In this document: positions 16,662-23,869 of the stretch, piece by piece
Numbering within the stretch: the first letter of the stretch is position 1
How the letters are laid out: every line of letters starts with the position of its first letter
Translations under genes and position numbers: made by a program
NCBI GenBank assembly: GCA_002495235.1
Contig: DAEG01000019.1
Span: 1 to 40,677 of the forward strand
Reading direction: 5' to 3'
DNA from: Euryarchaeota archaeon UBA287
GTDB taxonomy: Archaea > Thermoplasmatota > UBA186 > UBA287
DNA length: 40,677 bases
The notes under the pieces: model-generated
The model's database searches: none
Seen by the model: the letters and a program-made list of their open reading frames with translations, nothing else
Told to the model about the DNA's origin: nothing

Positions 16662-17497
16662 ATCGCATCCCCCAGCAGATGACTGCCATCGCAGCTTATG
16701 CCAGTGTTGATATCAAATCCCTCTCTGCAGCATGAGAACGTCAGACCACTCTCATCACACGCCTCTCTCACTTTCAGCATGAGTCCCAGCCTTGTGTCCT
16801 CTGGCAGGTAGTAACTACCTCCCTTTCTGTCCGTGTACATCCCTCTCCATCCGATCTGCGGGAAAGATCTCTCCAGTCTCGTCAATGAATCACTCCGCGG
16901 CTTTAAGGTCGATGAGGTGACGTGCTCCACGTGGTCTCCAGCGTGGTGGATGACCCAGCATACACTCTCATAGGAGTCATTTATGCCCGGTATCACAGGA
17001 TCCAGGCGCAGGGTGCACCTTATGCCACCATCGCTCAAAGCCTTGAGAGCCTCGATCCTTTTTTCGGAGCTGGGTGCTCCGGGCTCTATCCTCCTGGTAT
17101 CCTTGGCCGTCACCGTCATGCTGACCACGTTTTTACCCATGAGGTCCAGATCCCTAGCCACAAGGTCTGATTTCGTCACGATCTGAAATCCTATACCGTG
17201 CTGGTCAAGGATCCGTAACACATCTCGCGTTATCCCGAGAATCCTCTCTTCAGGCGGATAGGGATCGCTCGAATTTGATAGGGAGATGAACCTGATACCC
17301 TCACCTGACATTTTCACTTCCCGCTCTACTTCCCTGATAGCATTCTTTTTGGGCCTTGAACGGAAGGGGTCCTTTATGTAGCTGCTTATGTAACAGTAGA
17401 GGCATCCGTGCGAACATCCTGTGTAAGGGTTCAGCGAGTGCTTCGGAGGACACGTGCACATGCCGCTCTTCCACGGATCGAACCTTGTTATGAGCAC
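16658..17497 (-). CDS. Radical SAM protein, SplB/Rv2578c-like
   Basis: 279 residues. Cys28, Cys32 and Cys35 in NPYTGCSHGCLYCY are the CxxxCxxC ligands of the 4Fe-4S cluster that cleaves S-adenosylmethionine. SLSNSSDPYPPEE and GFQIVTKSDLVARDLDL are typical of the spore-photoproduct-lyase-like group that includes Rv2578c-type proteins of unknown function. Extra cysteines near the end (SCCREGF, ISCDG) could hold a second site. The start is a GTG: TTTTTAAC at about 17519-17527 is centred 26 bases upstream, suggesting a leaderless GTG. It is coupled to trmI, so a role in RNA modification or nucleic-acid repair is possible but unproven. Confidence 0.85.
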   Translation of the reverse strand: MLITRFDPWKSGMCTCPPKHSLNPYTGCSHGCLYCYISSYIKDPFRSRPKKNAIREVEREVKMSGEGIRFISLSNSSDPYPPEERILGITRDVLRILDQHGIGFQIVTKSDLVARDLDLMGKNVVSMTVTAKDTRRIEPGAPSSEKRIEALKALSDGGIRCTLRLDPVIPGINDSYESVCWVIHHAGDHVEHVTSSTLKPRSDSLTRLERSFPQIGWRGMYTDRKGGSYYLPEDTRLGLMLKVREACDESGLTFSCCREGFDINTGISCDGSHLLGDAI

Positions 17498-17540
17498 ACA
17501 GGAATATGAATTTACTTCGTTAAAAACATTTATTCCGCTG

Positions 17541-17846
17541 TCACACCTTTGTCGTGATGGAATACTTGCAGTTCGTTCCCCTGAGTGTCTTGTCTATCCT
17601 GTCGATCAGCCACTTTATGTCGTCGATGGTAGGATCCCTGCTCCACTCGAACACGAAATCATATTCTCCCACGGTGGTGATGCTCTTTCCGGCTATTATG
17701 TCCACGCCTTTTATGTAGCTCGGCTTAAACTCCACCTTTGGAGCGATCGTCTCTTCAGAGCGCATCGGCAGTTCGCTGGCCAGCGCCTCAAGCCTCTCCA
17801 GTCCCCTCAGTATGGAGGGCCCCCACAGCTTTATATAGCTCTTCAT
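17541..17846 (-). CDS. Small protein of unknown function
   Basis: About 101 residues starting MKSYIKLWGP. It has a helical N-terminus with ILRGLERLEALA, then a beta-rich middle (GKSITTVGEYDFVFEWSRDP) and a last helix DDIKWLIDRIDKTL. There are no cysteine pairs, membrane segments or known motif. The mixed alpha/beta pattern resembles small ferredoxin-fold proteins, but this is only a shape argument. A clear TATAAATA (17869-17876) lies 26 bases before ATG 17846, so it has its own leaderless promoter inside the pyrimidine region. Confidence 0.75.
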   Translation of the reverse strand: MKSYIKLWGPSILRGLERLEALASELPMRSEETIAPKVEFKPSYIKGVDIIAGKSITTVGEYDFVFEWSRDPTIDDIKWLIDRIDKTLRGTNCKYSITTKV

Positions 17847-17868
17847 AAACAAACAGCAACATTCTCTT

Positions 17869-17876
17869 ATTTATAG
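17869..17876 (-). promoter_or_regulatory. TATA box of the 17846 gene
   Basis: A perfect TATAAATA on the minus strand, centred 26 bases before ATG 17846. It excludes the in-frame TTG at 17852. Confidence 0.7.
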
Positions 17877-17888
17877 GTTGTTGCTCCA

Positions 17889-18050
17889 TCAGACATAGCT
17901 GGTCTCCAGCAGATCCTCGTCTAGCACTCCAACAAAGGAAAAGCCGCAGTCAAGGCACACGAGCCTGTCCGTTGCGATGATCGTGTCGCCCTCCTCTATG
18001 TAGCGGCCATTCATCGTGCCGAGACACCTCGGGCACACGTCGGATCTCAT
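17889..18050 (-). CDS. 53-residue zinc-ribbon protein coupled to pyrK
   Basis: The open frame extends further upstream, but the convincing start is ATG 18050, which overlaps the pyrK stop as ATGA. The product has two CxxC pairs, DVCPRCLGTM and LVCLDCGFSF, about 27 residues apart, forming a complete zinc ribbon with little else; it ends in an acidic tail (DEDLLETSYV). Small zinc ribbons can bind nucleic acid or act as protein partners. Co-translation with the iron-sulfur subunit of dihydroorotate dehydrogenase suggests, without proof, a link to pyrimidine synthesis or its control. Confidence 0.72.
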   Translation of the reverse strand: MRSDVCPRCLGTMNGRYIEEGDTIIATDRLVCLDCGFSFVGVLDEDLLETSYV

Positions 18051-18739
18051 CCGAAGATCCTGTCCAGGTCCCTGACCACTGGGCCCTCCCTGCACACGAT
18101 GAAACCGTTTATGGTGCAGCTGTCGCATATGCCTATGGCGCACTTCATGTAACTCTCCAGAGACGCCTCCGCCTTTATCTTGTGTTCGTGAAGCGTTTTT
18201 AACATCCCCATGGGTCCACAGGAGTATACGTGCCCTTCGGGTCGAGCGCTGATGAAAAGGTCAACAACATTGCCTTTGAAGCCCATGGATCCGTCATCCG
18301 TTGCTGTGCGCAGATGCGCGCATCTCCCGGCTATCTCATCCACAAATGGCAGGTATTCTGCACTTCTCGCTCCAAGGAATACATGATCTCCCTCAGCCAC
18401 GAGAGGCAGCAGGGATGCCATGCCTATGCCTCCGGCTATGAGCACCTTTTTTCCGGCACTTGGAGAGAAGCCGTTGCCGAACGGGCCTCTTATGGAGATG
18501 TCTTCAGCAGTTAGCAGAGCCTCTGTCCCCTTCCCCTTTCTGAGAGCGGTTATGCTCGAGACCCCGCCTATCCTCGAGAGGGACATGGGAAACTCGTCTA
18601 TGCCGGGCAGCCACACCATGACAAACTGACCGGGTGAAGCCGCAGAGCACAGAGGGTCTTCGAAGTATATGCTCTCCGTGTCCTCTGCTTCTCTCTTTCT
18701 CTCCAGCACCCTTATTCTTCTGTACTCTCCTGCGCGCAT
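18047..18739 (-). CDS. pyrK: Dihydroorotate dehydrogenase, electron-transfer subunit
   Basis: About 230 residues. It has an N-terminal FAD-binding barrel (PGQFVMVWLPG, then PMSLSR), an NAD domain (VLIAGGIGMASLLPL and VYSCGPMGML) and a C-terminal 2Fe-2S site formed by Cys200, Cys205, Cys208 and Cys216. It passes electrons from PyrD to NAD+ in class 1B enzymes. A strong AGGAGGTGA directly precedes ATG 18739, so this start is preferred over the GTG at 18745 that overlaps the Shine-Dalgarno itself. Two bases separate it from the pyrD stop; its own stop overlaps the zinc-ribbon start. Confidence 0.94.
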   Translation of the reverse strand: MRAGEYRRIRVLERKREAEDTESIYFEDPLCSAASPGQFVMVWLPGIDEFPMSLSRIGGVSSITALRKGKGTEALLTAEDISIRGPFGNGFSPSAGKKVLIAGGIGMASLLPLVAEGDHVFLGARSAEYLPFVDEIAGRCAHLRTATDDGSMGFKGNVVDLFISARPEGHVYSCGPMGMLKTLHEHKIKAEASLESYMKCAIGICDSCTINGFIVCREGPVVRDLDRIFG

Positions 18740-18741
18740 GC

Positions 18742-19650
18742 TCACCTCCTGTGGGCTATGCCCACGATGTCATCAAGCCTGAGTTCCTTTCTCTCCAGAA
18801 ACTCGAGCATCTCTCTCTTGATATCCTCGAAGATCTTCAGCCCTCTGTAATGGATCCCGGAGCCTACACCTACCGCGCTAGCTCCGGCCATGATGTACTC
18901 TACGACATCGTTTCCGCAGAGCACTCCACCAATGCCTATCACTGGCAGATCCACCTCTCCGGTGATCTCATAAACACATCTTATGCCTATGGGCTTTATC
19001 GCGGGGCCGCTCATCCCTCCTATCCTGCAGCTCAGTATGGGCTGAAAGGACTCCACATCGATCTTCATACCCCTGACGGTGTTTATCGCAGCTATGCCAT
19101 CCGCGCCTCCCTCCTCGCACGCTTTTGCCAGATCGACGATGCTTCGCACGTTGGGGGTGAGCTTTACAAAGACAGGGATGTCTGTTACTCTCTTGACCTC
19201 CCTGGTTATCTCGAGAACGGTGTCTGGATCGCTCCCCACTTCATCCCCGAAGCCCCTCGCATTCGGACAGCTGAGATTGAGTTCTATCGCAGAGGATCCG
19301 TAATCTTCCATCCTTCTAGCAAGAGCCGCAAAGCCGTCCGCCTCTGAAGCGAAGATGCTGCCTATGATAACACCATCTGGTCTCCTATTCCTCATGATCT
19401 CCATCTCTCTCGCAAAGGCGTCTATCCCCGGATTTGGCAGTCCCATGCCGTTCAGCAGCCCGCATTCGGTTTCCGCTATGACGGGATTATCATTCCCTTT
19501 TCTCTCACCAGAGCCTATGGATTTTGTGGTCACGGCGGAAGCTCCCGCCTCAAGCAGTCTGAGCATGCTCTCCGCACGCTCGTCAAGGATCCCTGAAGCG
19601 GAGATCAGGGGGCTGTCAAGCCTGATGCCACACAGCTCAACACCGAGCAT
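18742..19650 (-). CDS. pyrD: Dihydroorotate dehydrogenase, catalytic subunit (class 1B)
   Basis: 302 residues, an FMN-binding TIM barrel that oxidises dihydroorotate to orotate. SPLISASGILDE at the start, ELNLSCPN (with the class 1 catalytic Cys), VFVKLTPN, AAINTVRGM and GIGGVLCGNDVVEYIMAGASAVGVGS are family blocks in the right order. The adjoining pyrK confirms class 1B, the NAD-linked type. A TATA box 25 bases before ATG 19650 marks it as the first gene of pyrD-pyrK-zinc ribbon and implies a leaderless mRNA. Confidence 0.96.
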   Translation of the reverse strand: MLGVELCGIRLDSPLISASGILDERAESMLRLLEAGASAVTTKSIGSGERKGNDNPVIAETECGLLNGMGLPNPGIDAFAREMEIMRNRRPDGVIIGSIFASEADGFAALARRMEDYGSSAIELNLSCPNARGFGDEVGSDPDTVLEITREVKRVTDIPVFVKLTPNVRSIVDLAKACEEGGADGIAAINTVRGMKIDVESFQPILSCRIGGMSGPAIKPIGIRCVYEITGEVDLPVIGIGGVLCGNDVVEYIMAGASAVGVGSGIHYRGLKIFEDIKREMLEFLERKELRLDDIVGIAHRR

Positions 19651-19670
19651 GAATGTTATGGCATAGCTGG

Positions 19671-19685
19671 CTTATATATTTAAAT
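19671..19685. promoter_or_regulatory. Shared AT box between pyrD and the phosphoesterase gene
   Basis: TTATATATTTAAAT serves both directions. On the minus strand TATATAAG is 25 bases before ATG 19650 (pyrD). On the plus strand ATTTAAAT is about 25 bases before GTG 19705. Transcription in one direction probably competes with the other. Confidence 0.6.
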
Positions 19686-19704
19686 GATTAACCTGATTAC
19701 CTGC

Positions 19705-20571
19705 GTGAAGTATCTGGCCGTATCCGATCTTCATCTCGGCAGAGTGGCGGCGGATGATGAAGGATACCGCAGGAATGTATCCCGGGTGATAACGCGGATA
19801 AGGGAAGAAAACCCGGACAGACTCGTGCTGCTGGGAGACATCATAGACACATTGTACAGCAGAGACCTAGAGGAGAACAGACACAGTGACCTTTTATTTG
19901 AACTTCTTGACTCGTGTGATGATGTCGTTTATGTGCCCGGTAACCATGATCTGCTGTACAAGGATAAAGAGCGGCTAGATAAGGCGCGGATCTTTTATCC
20001 CTTCTACACAAAGGACGGCATCATGTTCATACACGGACATCAGTTTGACATATTCCATGTGTTTCCATTCAGATACAGGGATATCAACAGGGTTCTCAAC
20101 TTCGTGGACAGATTCTGGGAGTTCTGCCCGAAGATATTCGAGGAAGTGGAGAGAGCCTACTCCGACAGAGGGGAGAAAACGGTTGAGGCGATAAAGTATG
20201 ACCTAGTCATGATGAGGGCAAGGACCTTCGTGAGGATCATGTCACGGGTCTTCGGTCGTATGATCTTGAGAGGGGAATTGGAGGAGATGAGCGCCAGCGC
20301 ATTCACGCTCTTCAGCATAGTGATACCCAAGGTGCTCAGGAGTGAGCCGTTCTACTCAAGCAATCCCGGCGTCCTTGATCAAAAGATGAAGGAATACGGA
20401 AGGTACTGGACCTCTGAAGAATTCAATACCGTGTGCTACGGACACACACACAGACCCCTGCTGCTCAGGGGCAGCAATTTCTCCTTCATCAATTCCGGGT
20501 GTGTGTACGAAGGATCCGCCAGCTATGCAGTGCTTGACGGCGCAGGACTAATGCGAGTTGAAAAACTTTAA
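19705..20571 (+). CDS. Calcineurin-like metallophosphoesterase
   Basis: About 288 residues. All motifs of the family are present in order: SDLHLG, LLGDIID, PGNHDLLY, FIHGHQFD and YGHTHRP, the ligands of a two-metal site. The order and size recall UDP-diacylglucosamine hydrolase (LpxH)-like and other archaeal phosphoesterases; the natural substrate is unknown. GTG 19705 lies about 25 bases from the AT box and begins right before the first strand (VKYLAVSDLH). An ATG at 19684 lies inside the promoter box and is less likely. The stop codon TAA is part of the PCNA promoter. Confidence 0.85.
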   Translation: MKYLAVSDLHLGRVAADDEGYRRNVSRVITRIREENPDRLVLLGDIIDTLYSRDLEENRHSDLLFELLDSCDDVVYVPGNHDLLYKDKERLDKARIFYPFYTKDGIMFIHGHQFDIFHVFPFRYRDINRVLNFVDRFWEFCPKIFEEVERAYSDRGEKTVEAIKYDLVMMRARTFVRIMSRVFGRMILRGELEEMSASAFTLFSIVIPKVLRSEPFYSSNPGVLDQKMKEYGRYWTSEEFNTVCYGHTHRPLLLRGSNFSFINSGCVYEGSASYAVLDGAGLMRVEKL

Positions 20572-20574
20572 AAA
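20566..20574 (+). promoter_or_regulatory. TATA box of the PCNA gene
   Basis: CTTTAAAAA is centred 26 bases before ATG 20596. It overlaps the stop codon of the phosphoesterase gene, so PCNA has its own leaderless promoter. Confidence 0.65.
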
Positions 20575-20595
20575 CAAACACCTCATTCCATTTTT

Positions 20596-21330
20596 ATGTT
20601 TGAGGCGAAGGGCAGAGTTGAGATTTTCAAGAGGATCGTTGAAGTCATATCCGTCATAGTCAGCGAAGTGAAATACAGCATAAAGGAGGATGGACTGCAC
20701 ATCAAGGCCGTGGACCCAGCGCACGTGGCGATGGTAGAACTCAACATAAGCCCCAAGGCCTTCGGCGAGTACAGTGCGAGCGACACTGAGCTAGGAATAG
20801 ATCTTGACAAGCTTGACAGCATAATAAAACTGGGCAAAGGTAACGACGAAGCCGAGATGGTCTACGATGAGAGCTCTGAGAGACTCGTCGTCAAGATAGG
20901 AAATCTGGTGAGGAGGATGACACTGCTAGACGTCGCATCCATGCCCGACCTCAAGATACCAAACCTGCAGTTCCCGGCTAGGATAGAGCTCCTCAGCGAT
21001 GACCTGCTGCTCGGTGTGAGGGCCGCGCAGAGCGTCGGCGACTATGTTGTGCTTACCGCTGACAGCGAAAGCTTCGAGCTGAGTGCAGGGACTCAGGAGG
21101 AGATAAACCAGAAACTATCCAAGGATCAGTTGTCTCTATTGGAGTGCAAGGGCAAGGCCAGAAGCCTGTTCTCTCTTGATTATCTGTCAAGTCTCGCGAA
21201 AGGGATGAGGAGCGGAGAGAAGCTGACACTGCTGCTGGGTAACGATTACCCGGTGCGCATAGAGTTCGATATCCTCGAGGGCAACGGCTCCGTTGCTTAC
21301 CTGCTCGCTCCGAGGACGGAGATAGAATAG
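20596..21330 (+). CDS. pcn: DNA polymerase sliding clamp (PCNA)
   Basis: 244 residues, the standard length for the archaeal clamp, a ring-shaped trimer that tethers polymerase, ligase and FEN1 to DNA. DGLHIKAVDPAHVAMVEL, the LGIDLDKLDSIIKLG strand-helix and the inter-domain linker region (SMPDLKIPNLQFPARI) are conserved. The C-terminal YLLAPR is the segment that lines the PIP-box pocket. One copy is seen. It precedes priL-priS with a spacer of about 150 bases that holds short hairpins (CACAG/CTGTG at 21360-21374 and paired GGCGCC at 21381 and 21413), possibly its terminator. Confidence 0.97.
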   Translation: MFEAKGRVEIFKRIVEVISVIVSEVKYSIKEDGLHIKAVDPAHVAMVELNISPKAFGEYSASDTELGIDLDKLDSIIKLGKGNDEAEMVYDESSERLVVKIGNLVRRMTLLDVASMPDLKIPNLQFPARIELLSDDLLLGVRAAQSVGDYVVLTADSESFELSAGTQEEINQKLSKDQLSLLECKGKARSLFSLDYLSSLAKGMRSGEKLTLLLGNDYPVRIEFDILEGNGSVAYLLAPRTEIE

Positions 21331-21450
21331 GCGCATAAAGATCTATACGAGCTTTCCAGCACAGATAAGCTGTGAAAAACGGCGCCTGCGTTGTGCTCCT
21401 TTTCACATGTTTGGCGCCCAGCTCGCTCTTATCCGGCAAAAGCGGTGAAA

Positions 21451-21461
21451 TCCTTATATAC
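21451..21461 (+). promoter_or_regulatory. TATA box of the primase operon
   Basis: TCCTTATATAC is centred about 26 bases before ATG 21484, which fixes the priL start 31 codons inside the open frame and implies a leaderless mRNA. Confidence 0.65.
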
Positions 21462-21483
21462 GGACAGAACCAATTACAATGCA

Positions 21484-22443
21484 ATGCAGCCGACGATCCT
21501 AGCTAAGTACCCTTTTCTGCCTGAAGCATTCGATCTGGTGAAGGACGAGAGCATGGACGAGATCCTCCACTCACCCGCGTTCAACCGGGCAAGGGAGCTG
21601 GGTGTAGCGCGGGTGCAGAGGGCCCTGAAGAACGAGGATTCATTCCTGTTCATAGACGAGAGGAACTGCTTTGATGTCGTCCTGTCCTTCTTCATATCCA
21701 AGGCTATAGTATCACAGATGAACGACAGCTTCCTCCTGAGAAGGCACGCCATATTCGAGGCCAAGAACGCATATCATTACCTCGAGGAGGAGAGTAGGGA
21801 GACCGCTGACGCGGTTGCCCGGAGTCTGGGTATAAAGAGAGACAGGAACGGCGTGAGCTTTGTCACATTCCTGAAGTACTCACCGAACGCGTATGGCCAG
21901 TGGAAGCTGGCGAACTCCAGGCTCTCCGGCGGCATGGTGGAGGTGGATGACCACACATTTCTGCGGCTTGTTCAGGAAGCCGTGAGAGAGAGAGTGGAGG
22001 GCATAAAGTTCTCTGTCGATGGCCTCGAGAAGACGCTGGATCTCGGCCCGATCAGGGCAGAGCTAGCGAACAGGAAGGTCACGCACAGGGCAGACAGGGT
22101 CGAGCTGGAGAGCTTCCCTCCATGCATGAAGAGCATAATGGCCCAGATAGAGAACAGCATAAACGTCCCGCATCAGGGAAGGTTCTCCCTGGTGGCATTT
22201 CTGAACGGCATAGGGATGAAGGAGGAGGACATAATGAAGATCATGGCGCCCATCCCGGACTTTGACGACAGGATGACGAGGTATCAGGTGGAGCACATCA
22301 CCGGCAAGGAGTACTCCACCCCTTCCTGCGACACCATGCGCACATACTCGCTGTGCTTCGAGCCAGACGGGCTGTGCGCAAGGATAAAGCACCCTATGCA
22401 ATACTATGAGTACAGGCTCCATGTTTCTTCAAAAAAAGTTTAA
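21484..22443 (+). CDS. priL: DNA primase large subunit
   Basis: About 319 residues. The N-terminal helical domain starts TILAKYPFLPEA, a typical PriL opening. The C-terminal domain contains Cys214, Cys282, Cys291 and Cys298, spaced as in the 4Fe-4S cluster of archaeal and eukaryotic PriL, with GLCARIKHPMQYY at the end. The subunit regulates primer start and length and binds the DNA-RNA substrate. It overlaps priS by about 23 bases, so they are translated together. PriL first, PriS second is noted here as seen. Confidence 0.93.
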   Translation: MQPTILAKYPFLPEAFDLVKDESMDEILHSPAFNRARELGVARVQRALKNEDSFLFIDERNCFDVVLSFFISKAIVSQMNDSFLLRRHAIFEAKNAYHYLEEESRETADAVARSLGIKRDRNGVSFVTFLKYSPNAYGQWKLANSRLSGGMVEVDDHTFLRLVQEAVRERVEGIKFSVDGLEKTLDLGPIRAELANRKVTHRADRVELESFPPCMKSIMAQIENSINVPHQGRFSLVAFLNGIGMKEEDIMKIMAPIPDFDDRMTRYQVEHITGKEYSTPSCDTMRTYSLCFEPDGLCARIKHPMQYYEYRLHVSSKKV

Positions 22444-23515
22444 GGAATACTACTCCAGAGCGGAGATAGGGATGCCCAGAAGATTCACCCGCCGGGAATA
22501 CGGCTTCATGTTCTTCGAAAGGCAGATGATGCTCCGCCACATCAGTTTCTCGTCCTCGCAGAAGCTCAGGAACTTCCTGACAGAGAAGGCTCCCGCGCAC
22601 GTCTTCTACTCATCCGCATACTACTCAAAGCCGTACGAGAAGGAGATGAAGGACAAGGAATGGCTCGGCGCAGACCTGATATTCGATCTGGATGCGGACC
22701 ATCTGGCGCTCCCTGAGAACTGCACATACGAGCGCATGCTGGGCATAGTTAAGAATGAGACAAAAAAGCTGCTGGACGACTTCCTGATCAGGGATTTTGG
22801 TTTTGATGATCTCGAGGTGGTCTTCAGCGGCTCCAGGGGCTACCACATACACATCTACGACAGGGAGGTCCTTGAGCTGGGCAGCAGAGAGAGAAGGGAG
22901 ATAGTCGACTACGTCACAGGCAATGGGGTCAGCATAGAGCTCATGCTGGGCAAGGACAATTATGCGGTACCCTCTGTCAGCGAGCCCGGCTGGTACGGCA
23001 GGATAGGTAGGGCGATAGGCAGCTACACGGACAGGATCCTGTCAATGGACGATGAAGAGAGGAAAAAAGAGCTGAAGAACGTAAAGGGCGTAGGTGACGT
23101 TAGGGCTGAGAGGATCTACGAAGGGTTAAAGAGGCTTAAAAAAGAGCCGCGGGCAGTAAACGCCCTGCCAAAGGAGTTCATAGAACACCTCAAGGACCGT
23201 GTGGCAATAGAGTCTAGCAGAGGCGAGGCGGATGAGCCCGTCACAAGTGATATCCACCGGCTGATAAGGCTCCCCACATCTCTCCATGGAAAGACAGGCT
23301 TTCTGGTAAAGCCTCTGACCCTCGAGGAGTTTGATGATTTCGATCCACTTCAGGATGCTGTTGTCTTTGGTGACGAAAAGGTCAGCGTCAATGTCCTGAA
23401 ACCATTCAGCATCAGGATCAAGGACTTCTCCTGTAATGCAGAGGAAGGTATAGTTGAGATGCCGGAGTACGCCGCGGTGTTTGCGTGCGCCAGAGGCTTC
23501 TGCGCAGAGGAATAG
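22421..23515 (+). CDS. priS: DNA primase small (catalytic) subunit
   Basis: About 364 residues. DLDAD (89-93) carries the catalytic aspartates of the archaeo-eukaryotic primase fold, and SGSRGYHIHI (136-145) the nucleotide-binding motif. DIHRLIRLPTSLHGKTG with its His-Arg is the third conserved block. The stretch NVKGVGDVRAERIYEGL (about 220-236) is a helix-rich insert. ATG 22421 gives the usual MFLQKKFKEYY start; ATG 22406 would add five residues. It lies within the priL 3' end, without a strong Shine-Dalgarno, so translation probably depends on coupling. Confidence 0.95.
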   Translation: MFLQKKFKEYYSRAEIGMPRRFTRREYGFMFFERQMMLRHISFSSSQKLRNFLTEKAPAHVFYSSAYYSKPYEKEMKDKEWLGADLIFDLDADHLALPENCTYERMLGIVKNETKKLLDDFLIRDFGFDDLEVVFSGSRGYHIHIYDREVLELGSRERREIVDYVTGNGVSIELMLGKDNYAVPSVSEPGWYGRIGRAIGSYTDRILSMDDEERKKELKNVKGVGDVRAERIYEGLKRLKKEPRAVNALPKEFIEHLKDRVAIESSRGEADEPVTSDIHRLIRLPTSLHGKTGFLVKPLTLEEFDDFDPLQDAVVFGDEKVSVNVLKPFSIRIKDFSCNAEEGIVEMPEYAAVFACARGFCAEE

Positions 23516-23554
23516 AGCTGGCAAAGCTTTTTAAATAGCTCTCCCATACACATT

Positions 23555-23836
23555 ATGGAAGTGTGGCTCAGAGGATTACTCGAGAATCTGATAGATGTTC
23601 TGATAGGCGAGAAGGTTATGTCTGAGATAAAGAGGCAGGCGAGTTATTTCATGGTGGAGGGCACCGACAAACAGAACCTCTACCTGGGATATCTCAACGG
23701 TTACGTGTCAGGCTATGCCAACGGTGCCATAATGCTCCTGTGCAGGAGGGATCCTTCGGATGAAGAGCAGGATGAGATAAGGGCTCTCATAATGCGCAGG
23801 AGTGAGGAGATACTGAGAAAACTCGGTATAATATGA
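23555..23836 (+). CDS. Small helical protein of unknown function after priS
   Basis: 93 residues, mostly helical: MEVWLRGLLENLIDVLIG, a Tyr/Gly-rich middle (YLGYLNGYVSGYANGAIML) and a charged C-terminal helix with EEQDEIRALIMRRSEEILRKL. It has no membrane segment of full length and no known motif. A TATA-like TTTTTAAATA at about 23528-23537 is some 23 bases upstream, so it has its own promoter despite following the primase operon by only 39 bases. A replication link is guilt by position only. Confidence 0.75.
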   Translation: MEVWLRGLLENLIDVLIGEKVMSEIKRQASYFMVEGTDKQNLYLGYLNGYVSGYANGAIMLLCRRDPSDEEQDEIRALIMRRSEEILRKLGII

Positions 23837-23869
23837 TGGGCAGACTGCATGACCGGAGGGAGGCCTGAC

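Noticed and set aside
17470..17490. GGATCGAACC as a tRNA T-loop
   Set aside because: It lies in the first codons of the radical SAM gene (TRFDP) and no acceptor or anticodon arms pair around it.
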